From the NCBI RefSeq assembly GCF_029626105.1, contig NZ_JARUBH010000009.1, positions 2,976,001 to 3,040,000 of the forward strand: 64,000 nt of DNA. Reading direction: 5' to 3'. The position numbers and the translations under genes are program-made. Below the pieces are notes generated by a model. That model ran no database searches. It saw nothing but the letters and a program-made list of their open reading frames with translations, and was not told the DNA's origin. The stretch is from Solwaraspora sp. WMMD792. Lineage in GTDB: Bacteria > Actinomycetota > Actinomycetes > Mycobacteriales > Micromonosporaceae. This document shows, one piece after another, positions 58,568 through 64,000 of the stretch (position 1 is its first letter; each line of letters begins with the position of its first letter).

Positions 58568-58583
58568 ATACCCCCGGGGGTAT
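58568..58583. promoter_or_regulatory. CstR-type operator 3
   Basis: ATACCCCCGGGGGTAT is a perfect 16-base palindrome in front of the MBL-rhodanese 2 and peroxiredoxin genes. It shares ATACCCC arms with the sites at 55910 and 55968. Confidence 0.8.
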
Positions 58584-58680
58584 ATGGGAGGCGGTAGCTC
58601 AAGGTCCCGAAGATTCAGGACCTTCGACCCGGTACGACGCGAGCCCCGCAGGCCAGGCGGGCGGTCAGCACCGCGACCGG

Positions 58681-60429
58681 TCAGGCCGGTGGGCGGGCCC
58701 GTACCTCGTCCAGCGCCAGCACCGCGACGTGCAGCGACAGGCACGCCTGCACCGAGTCCAGGTCGACGCCGAGAATTTGCCCCAGCCGGGTCAACCGCTC
58801 GTAGAACGCCGGCCGGGACAGGTGAACCGCGGCAGCCGCCGCCGACTTGTTGCGGCCATGATCCAGGTACGCCCGCAGCGTGGCCAGCATCCGCTGCCGG
58901 GGATGACGGGCCTCGTACGCCAGCAGCGCGCCCAGCTCACGTTCGACGAAGACCTGCAACCGGGGTTCCTCCCGCAGCAGGTGCAGCAGCCCGGCCAGGC
59001 CGACGTCCGGCAGCCGCAGCACCTGGTCCGCGCGGCGGTCCCGGCGACCGGCCTCGGCCACCTGGCGGGCCTCGACCAGGGTCCGCCGGGCCTCCCGGAC
59101 GCTGTCCACCCCGCTGCCGGCGGCGACCACCACCGGCACCGGCTCGGACCGGCGCAACCGGTGCAGCGCGGCCAGCAGACCGTCCAGCGCCGGGTCCGCC
59201 GCCGTGGCGTCGCGGACCGCCAGCAGTACGCCGACCGCATGCTCGTCCAACGGGCTGGCCAGGCCGGTCAGCCCGGCTTCCCGCAACGCCAGGCCGACCG
59301 TCTCGGCGAGGTCGCGCAGCCGGGCCTGGACCGTCTCGGCGCTGTCGGCCGACGGCACCGCCACCGCCGGCCCGACCCCGCCGACCCCGGTGGCCGCAGC
59401 GGGCTCGGCACCGGAACCGGCGTCGCGGAACCGGACCGCAACGCCGACCAGATGCCGCCGGTCCAGGCCGACACCGAGCGCCCGGGCCCGCATCGCCACC
59501 TCGTCGACCGGCTGCGACCCGTCCAGCAGCGCGGTCAGCAGCGTCCGGTGAATCTGCCGCTCCAGCCCTTCGGCGTCGCGGCGGATCAGCCGGCCCAACG
59601 CCAGGGTCGACGCGGCCCGTTCGAGCAGGATCGACCACCGCAGCGGCGGCCCGCCCGACCCGCTGAACCCACCCGACCCACCCGACCCGCCCGAGACACC
59701 CGGCCCGGCAGCCGGGCAGCGCAGCAGCAGCCGACCCCAGTCCTGGCCTCGGGCGCCGACCATGGTCACCAGCCAACCGGTGTCCGCGTGGTACGCGGTA
59801 CGCCCGGTCGGCTGGATCCGGCGCGAATGCTGCTCCCAGCCGTCCAGCAGCAGCCGGGGGTTCTCCCCGGCGGTGTGGTAGGCCAGCACCCGGCGGGACA
59901 GGTTCTCCAGCACCACCGGTGCACCGGCCAGCTCGGCCGCCTGGCGTACCACCTCGGTGGCCTCCGCGCCCTCCACGGACAGCTCGGTGAACCGCTGGTG
60001 GATCTCCTCGGTGGCCCGCAGCTCGGCCAGCTGGGCGTCCACGATCAGGGCGTGCACCGCCTCGGTGATCAGCACGAACGGGGTCTCCCGGCGCAGCTCC
60101 ACCAGCGGCAGCCCGTGCCGGTGCGCCGCCGCGGCCATCACCTTCGGCACCCCGCCGTGGTAGCGGCGGCCGAGCTCCACCACCAGACCGGCGACACCTA
60201 CCTCGGCCAGGTCGGCGATGAAGGCCCGCACGCCGGCGTCGTCGGCGGGCAGCCCGATCCCGGTGGTCAGCACCAGCTCACCGCCGCGCAGCAGGCTGGC
60301 GATGTCCGGCACCTCGGTGACGTGCACCCAGCGCACCGGTCGGTCCAGGCCCTCCTCGGCGGCGACCACCCGGGGCCCGCCGTTCCGCACCGGGTCGAGC
60401 GCCAGCACCTCACGGACGGTCGGGAACAC
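58681..60429 (-). CDS. PucR-family transcriptional regulator
   Basis: The 582-residue protein has an N-terminal PucR sensor domain (TVREVLALDP and VRWVHVTEVPDIASLLRGGE, ELVLTTGIGL). A central region contains a Gly/Ser-rich insert near residue 250. The C-terminal helix-turn-helix of the family (LRAYLDHGRNKSAAAAAVHL, SRPAFYERLTRLGQILGVDL) ends the protein. PucR regulators often control purine or amino-acid catabolism. It diverges from the RNA methyltransferase gene across 30 bases. Its target is not evident. Confidence 0.9.
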   Translation of the reverse strand: MFPTVREVLALDPVRNGGPRVVAAEEGLDRPVRWVHVTEVPDIASLLRGGELVLTTGIGLPADDAGVRAFIADLAEVGVAGLVVELGRRYHGGVPKVMAAAAHRHGLPLVELRRETPFVLITEAVHALIVDAQLAELRATEEIHQRFTELSVEGAEATEVVRQAAELAGAPVVLENLSRRVLAYHTAGENPRLLLDGWEQHSRRIQPTGRTAYHADTGWLVTMVGARGQDWGRLLLRCPAAGPGVSGGSGGSGGFSGSGGPPLRWSILLERAASTLALGRLIRRDAEGLERQIHRTLLTALLDGSQPVDEVAMRARALGVGLDRRHLVGVAVRFRDAGSGAEPAAATGVGGVGPAVAVPSADSAETVQARLRDLAETVGLALREAGLTGLASPLDEHAVGVLLAVRDATAADPALDGLLAALHRLRRSEPVPVVVAAGSGVDSVREARRTLVEARQVAEAGRRDRRADQVLRLPDVGLAGLLHLLREEPRLQVFVERELGALLAYEARHPRQRMLATLRAYLDHGRNKSAAAAAVHLSRPAFYERLTRLGQILGVDLDSVQACLSLHVAVLALDEVRARPPA

Positions 60430-60459
60430 CCGCAGAACGCTACCCGGGCGACCGGCACA

Positions 60460-61275
60460 ATGCCCGGTGTGCCAACAACGGAGATCATGGACCCGGACGA
60501 CGAGCGGATCGCCGACTACCGGGCGCTGACCGACGTCGAGCTGCGGACCCGGTGGGAGCCGCCGAACGGCCTGTTCATCGCCGAGGGCGAGCTGGTCATC
60601 GGGCGGGCCCTGCGGGCCGGCTACCGGCTACGGTCGGTGCTGGTCGACGCCAAGCGCGTCGACCAGCTCGCCGACCTGCCGGCGGAGGCGACGGTCTACG
60701 CGGCGACCCCGGCGGTGCTGGAGTCGATCACCGGATTCCACGTACACCGAGGGGTGCTCGCCTCGTTCCACCGCCGGGCGCTGCCCAGCCTGAACGAGGT
60801 GCTCGACCGGGCCCGCCGGCTGGTCGTCTGCGAAGGGATCAACACGCACACCAACCTGGGTGCGCTGTTCCGCAGCGCGGCGGCGCTCGGCATGGACGCC
60901 GTGGTCCTCTCCCCCACCTGCGCGGATCCGCTGTACCGGCGGTCGGTGCGGGTCAGCATGGGCGAGGTGTTCGCGGTGCCGTACGCCCGGGCGGCGGCCT
61001 GGCCGGCGGCGCTGGCCACCATCCGTACCGCCGGGTTCCGGCTGCTCGCGATGACCCCGGCACCGGACGCGGTGCCGGTCCAGCGGCTGGACGCCGCGGC
61101 CCGGGCCCGGCCGGCGCTGCTGCTCGGCGCGGAAGGGCCGGGGTTGAGCACCGCGGCGGTCCAGGCCGCCGACGTACGGGTGGCGGTGCCGATGCGGCGC
61201 GGTGTCGACTCGCTCAACGTGGCGACGGCGGCGGCGGTCGCCTTCTGGGAGCTGTGCCGCGCCGACCCGGCCTAG
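60460..61275 (+). CDS. SpoU/TrmH-family RNA 2'-O-methyltransferase
   Basis: ATG 60460 gives 271 residues; starts at 60469 or 60487 are possible. It has an N-terminal substrate-binding part (LFIAEGELVIGRALRAGYRL, as in rRNA methyltransferases) and a SPOUT domain with VVCEGINTHTNLGALFRSAA, LLLGAEGPGL and VAVPMRRGVDSLNVATAAAV. The knotted C-terminal motifs are complete. It methylates a ribose in rRNA or tRNA. Confidence 0.92.
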   Translation: MPGVPTTEIMDPDDERIADYRALTDVELRTRWEPPNGLFIAEGELVIGRALRAGYRLRSVLVDAKRVDQLADLPAEATVYAATPAVLESITGFHVHRGVLASFHRRALPSLNEVLDRARRLVVCEGINTHTNLGALFRSAAALGMDAVVLSPTCADPLYRRSVRVSMGEVFAVPYARAAAWPAALATIRTAGFRLLAMTPAPDAVPVQRLDAAARARPALLLGAEGPGLSTAAVQAADVRVAVPMRRGVDSLNVATAAAVAFWELCRADPA

Positions 61276-61320
61276 CGGGAGCTGGCCGGGGTGCGGCCGG
61301 CGGACTGGCAGGGCCGGCTG

Positions 61321-62076
61321 TCAGGCGCGGGCCGGGGCGGTCGCCGGCACCTGGACGCTGGGCACCATCCGGCCGGCGGACCAGGCCAGACCGATCCCGG
61401 CGGTCAGGGTGAGGACCGCGCCGACGGTCTGCAGCGGCCCGGAGAGCAGCCCGACGAGCCCGAGCAGCGGGGACGCGACGATCAGCAGCCAGCCGTCGAG
61501 CCGGTTGAACAGCTCCGAACGCAGCACCGCGGCACCGGCGAGCAGCCAGCCGAGGCTGTACAGCGCGGCGCCGACCAGGGCGATCGACCGGGCCGACGTG
61601 CCGTAGACGGCGGTGCCGTCGGGCAGCCCGACGAACGGCACCGTCGACGCCGTACCGGCCAGGCCGACCAGCAGCGCGGAAACGGCGGTGCCCCGGCTGC
61701 GGGCGGCGGCGTGGATCCCGGCGATCGCCACCAGCGCGACCAGCCCCAGCCAGCTGGCGATCACCCAGGAGACCAGGTACGCCGGCCGGCCGTCGACCAG
61801 GTCGGGCGCCGGGCCGCCGCCGCGCAGTCCGCTCAGGCTGCCGATCCCGAACGCGATCGCGTATGCCGGCAACGTCCAGATGGCGACCCGGCTGAACCGA
61901 CGGATCGACCACGCCCAGGCGGCGTTGGTGGCCGGGCCGGCCGGGGTGTTCTCCGGTGCGGCGGCGGCCACCACGGCGACCCCGGCGTCGCTGCGGGAGA
62001 CCACCCGAACCGGGCCGGACCGGCCGGCGTTGGACGCGGTGGTCCGGGGCCGGGTGTTCCTGACGGCGCGCGTCAC
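61321..62076 (-). CDS. Multi-span membrane protein, unknown
   Basis: The 251-residue protein has a basic, Pro/Ala-rich N-terminus and about six hydrophobic segments, including AIWTLPAYAIAFGIGSL, LVSWVIASWLGLVALVAIAG, IALVGAALYSLGWLLAGAAV and LLIVASPLLGLVGLLSG. No transporter motif is evident. The first ATG was used; later starts are possible because the N-terminus is low complexity. Confidence 0.6.
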   Translation of the reverse strand: MTRAVRNTRPRTTASNAGRSGPVRVVSRSDAGVAVVAAAAPENTPAGPATNAAWAWSIRRFSRVAIWTLPAYAIAFGIGSLSGLRGGGPAPDLVDGRPAYLVSWVIASWLGLVALVAIAGIHAAARSRGTAVSALLVGLAGTASTVPFVGLPDGTAVYGTSARSIALVGAALYSLGWLLAGAAVLRSELFNRLDGWLLIVASPLLGLVGLLSGPLQTVGAVLTLTAGIGLAWSAGRMVPSVQVPATAPARA

Positions 62077-62201
62077 GGTGTCGCCTCCCCCGCGCTGCGG
62101 GGCCGCACCGGGCCCCGTCGGCTGTGCTCACTGACCGACCGATCGTGGCAGCCGACGGCGGCGGTACGCGGGGGTTCCTCGGATTTCAGCCGGTCGGGTC
62201 A

Positions 62202-62234
62202 GCCCGGCCCGGCCTCGATCGGCTCGGGCCGGGC
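62202..62234. terminator. Terminator after the SPFH gene
   Basis: GCCCGGCCCG at 62202-62211 and CGGGCCGGGC at 62225-62234 form a perfect 10-bp stem with a 13-base loop, 13 bases past the stop of the SPFH gene. Confidence 0.7.
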
Positions 62235-62246
62235 CCCGGCTGTGGG

Positions 62247-63386
62247 TCAGCCGCGTTCGGCCTGCGGGCGCTGCTGCTCGGCGCTCAGCTCGCCGAGCAG
62301 CTCGGACGCGGGCACCGGCTCGGGCGCGGGCAGCCCGGCCGGCCGGGCCTTGGCGCCGCCGGTCGCCGTACCGCCGCTGGTGACCTGCTCGGCGGCCCGC
62401 ACCTCGTCGTTGACCCGCTGCGCCTCGGCGGCGGCGGCCTCGGCCGCCTCGGCCGCCTCCCGCTCCACGGCGCTGGAGTCGACCTCCTGCGACGGCGCGT
62501 CACCGACCATCTGGCTGAGCCCGCCGAGCGCCCCGCCCAGACCTTCGAGGGCCTTGGTCAGCTCGGCCGGGACGATCCACATCTTGTTGGACTGGCCGTT
62601 GGCGATCTGCGGCAGCGCCTGCAGGTACTGGTAGGCGAGCACCTTCTGGCTCGGATTGGCCTGGTGGATGGCGTCGAATACGGTCCGGATCGCCTTCGCC
62701 TGGCCTTCGGCCTGCAGGATCCGGGCCTGCCGGTCACCGTCGGCGCGCAGCACCGCGGCCTGCTTCTCGCCCTCGGCACCGAGGATCTGCGACTGCTTGT
62801 GCCCCTCGGCGGTGAGGATCGCGGCGCGGCGGTCCCGCTCGGCGCGCATCTGCTTCTCCATCGAGTCGCGGATGCTCGGCGGCGGCTCGATCGCCTTGAT
62901 CTCCACCCGGGTCACCTTGATGCCCCACCGGCCGGTGGTCTCGTCCAGCACACCGGACAGGTGCTGGTTGATCTCCTCACGGCTGGTCAGCGCCCGCTCC
63001 AGGTCGAGCGAGCCGATGACGTTACGCAGCGTGGTGACGGTGAGCTGCTCGATCGCCTGCAGGAAGTTGGCGATCTCGTAGGTGGCGGCCCGGGGGTCGA
63101 CGACCTTGAAGTACAGGACGGTGTCGATCGACACCACCAGGTTGTCCGAGGTGATCACCGGTTGGGGCGGGAAGCTGACCACCTGTTCCCGCATGTCGAC
63201 CTTGGCCCGTACGGTGTCGACGAACGGGACGAGCAAGTTGAGACCGGGAGTCATGGTGCGCTGGTACCGGCCGAGCCGTTCGACCAGGTCCATCCGCTGC
63301 TGCGGAACGATCCGCACCGCCCGGATCAGGGTTATCACCGTGATCAGGGCGACCGCCCCGACCAGCACCGCGATCACTAAGTCCAT
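62247..63386 (-). CDS. SPFH/Band 7 (stomatin-like) membrane protein
   Basis: The 379-residue protein has one N-terminal membrane helix (LVIAVLVGAVALITVITLI). The SPFH domain follows (VPQQRMDLVERLGRYQRTM, REQVVSFPPQPVITSDNLVV, RNVIGSLDLERALTSREEIN), then a long coiled coil (RAERDRRAAILTAEGHKQSQ onward) and an Ala/Glu-rich tail. Such QmcA/stomatin-like proteins form membrane microdomain scaffolds and regularly pair with an NfeD protein, as here. Confidence 0.92.
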   Translation of the reverse strand: MDLVIAVLVGAVALITVITLIRAVRIVPQQRMDLVERLGRYQRTMTPGLNLLVPFVDTVRAKVDMREQVVSFPPQPVITSDNLVVSIDTVLYFKVVDPRAATYEIANFLQAIEQLTVTTLRNVIGSLDLERALTSREEINQHLSGVLDETTGRWGIKVTRVEIKAIEPPPSIRDSMEKQMRAERDRRAAILTAEGHKQSQILGAEGEKQAAVLRADGDRQARILQAEGQAKAIRTVFDAIHQANPSQKVLAYQYLQALPQIANGQSNKMWIVPAELTKALEGLGGALGGLSQMVGDAPSQEVDSSAVEREAAEAAEAAAAEAQRVNDEVRAAEQVTSGGTATGGAKARPAGLPAPEPVPASELLGELSAEQQRPQAERG

Positions 63387-63433
63387 CGTCGTTCACCTTC
63401 TCGGCTCGGGATGTTGATGCCGGCCCGGGGTGT

Positions 63434-63892
63434 TCATGCCGGTCCGCCGCCGGTGACGTCGTCCCGCCAGACGAGCGCGGTGACGCCCTTGACCTGGATC
63501 ACCTGTACCCGTTCGCCGGGGGCGAAGACCTGGGTGCCGTCGTACGAGCGGGCGCTCCACAACTCGCCGTCGATCTTGACCTGGCCGCCGTCGGCGTCCA
63601 CCCGCTCCAGCACCAACGCCGACGCGCCCTCGATCGCCTGCACGCCGAACGGTTCCTCGCCACCGCTGAGCGCGGACTGCCGGTGCCGCTGAATGACCGG
63701 CCGGACGGCGACCACGGTCAGCGCCGAGACGGCGGCGAAGACCAGGGCCTGGGCGGCGACCGGGGCACCGAGGGCGGCGGCGATCGCCGCGGCGAACGCG
63801 CCGGCGGCGAACATGACGAGGAACAGCGTCGCGGTGAATAATTCCGCGACCGCGAGTACGACGCCCAATACGATCCACAGGACGGGTTCCAC
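63434..63892 (-). CDS. NfeD-family membrane protein
   Basis: I start at GTG 63892, giving 152 residues. Hydrophobic segments (VLWIVLGVVLAVAELFTATLF and LVFAAVSALTVVAVRPVI) precede an OB-fold domain (SALVLERVDADGGQVKIDGE and GERVQVIQVKGVTALVW). NfeD proteins associate with SPFH partners such as the one downstream by 47 bases. The 108 bases after 63892 to the window end hold no supported gene. Confidence 0.9.
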   Translation of the reverse strand: MEPVLWIVLGVVLAVAELFTATLFLVMFAAGAFAAAIAAALGAPVAAQALVFAAVSALTVVAVRPVIQRHRQSALSGGEEPFGVQAIEGASALVLERVDADGGQVKIDGELWSARSYDGTQVFAPGERVQVIQVKGVTALVWRDDVTGGGPA

Positions 63893-64000
63893 ACACCGAT
63901 CGTGACATGTCCGCGCACCACCGGCGACCCGGGAACCGACAAATCGGGCACTTATCGGCGCGCCGTGCCCGACCCTTCCACCCTGAGTCACGCACCAGTC

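Noticed and set aside
57088-61275. A 1395-codon plus-strand frame
   Set aside because: Its first 1100 codons are antisense to MBL-rhodanese 2 and PucR, with Gln/Gly/Arg-rich composition. Only the end, from 60460, is a real gene (SpoU methyltransferase).
1-64000. Prophage, replication origin, tRNA, rRNA or riboswitch
   Set aside because: I saw no phage structural genes, DnaA-box cluster, tRNA cloverleaf, rRNA segment or known riboswitch core anywhere in the window.

Overview
The window is very GC-rich actinomycete chromosome. GTG starts are frequent, neighbouring genes often overlap at ATGA or GTGA, paired XRE-DUF5753/DUF397 genes are present, and there is a PP-loop MurL-type epimerase. Together these suggest a Micromonosporaceae member (Micromonospora, Salinispora or a relative). 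That assignment is inference; no rRNA or species marker lies in the window. I found no tRNA or rRNA.

Region 1 (1-7.9 kb): a truncated minus-strand gene diverges from a large protein with two CARF-like halves. A tight minus-strand operon follows (HIT-like protein, cytidylate-kinase-like protein, ThiL-like ATP-dependent kinase, SAM methyltransferase), then a GAF-like membrane protein and a second HIT hydrolase.

Region 2 (7.9-28 kb) is a defence island. On the minus strand a DUF559-type nuclease, a winged-helix protein and a 1074-aa tandem ATPase (second half HerA/FtsK-like) lead into a complete type I-G (formerly I-U) cas operon: csb1 (cas7), csb2 (cas5/6), cas3 with C-terminal HD, csb3 (cas8), a cas4-cas1 fusion and cas2. 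Downstream lie a leader and a 19-repeat CRISPR array. On the other side of the operon lies a second, 12-repeat array with the same leader and orientation. Each array sits in a copy of one duplicated block: operator palindrome, XRE regulator, DUF397 gene, terminator hairpin, array, 208-nt leader and cas2. The second block carries only a frameshifted 3' remnant of cas2. A third, decayed leader with a relic repeat sits alone at about 35.3 kb, and a solitary degenerate repeat next to an IS5-family element at about 7.9 kb. This layout records repeated duplication and decay of the locus.

Region 3 (28-41.4 kb) is metabolic: a decayed and an intact Uma2-type nuclease gene, a GntR regulator and a SnoaL-like protein. 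A PLP class III enzyme, an APH-type kinase and an aldehyde dehydrogenase could together degrade an amino alcohol by phosphorylation, phospho-lyase elimination and oxidation. Two unknown proteins follow, then a class III aminotransferase with methylmalonate/malonate-semialdehyde dehydrogenase (beta-alanine, GABA or valine breakdown).

Region 4 (41.4-49.8 kb) is a sugar uptake and pentose/ketohexose phosphate cluster: an ABC transporter, SIS isomerase, FGGY kinase and transaldolase-like aldolase, divergent from a SorC regulator with a ribulose-phosphate-3-epimerase-like enzyme.

Region 5 (49.9-64 kb): MurL, a small secreted peptide, a SulP transporter with a carbonic anhydrase, and a persulfide-response cluster. 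That cluster holds a rhodanese-DUF2892 protein, two metallo-beta-lactamase/rhodanese proteins, a peroxiredoxin and a CstR-like repressor, with three near-identical ATACCCC palindromes at its promoters. A PucR regulator, a SpoU RNA methyltransferase, a membrane protein and an SPFH/NfeD pair end the window.
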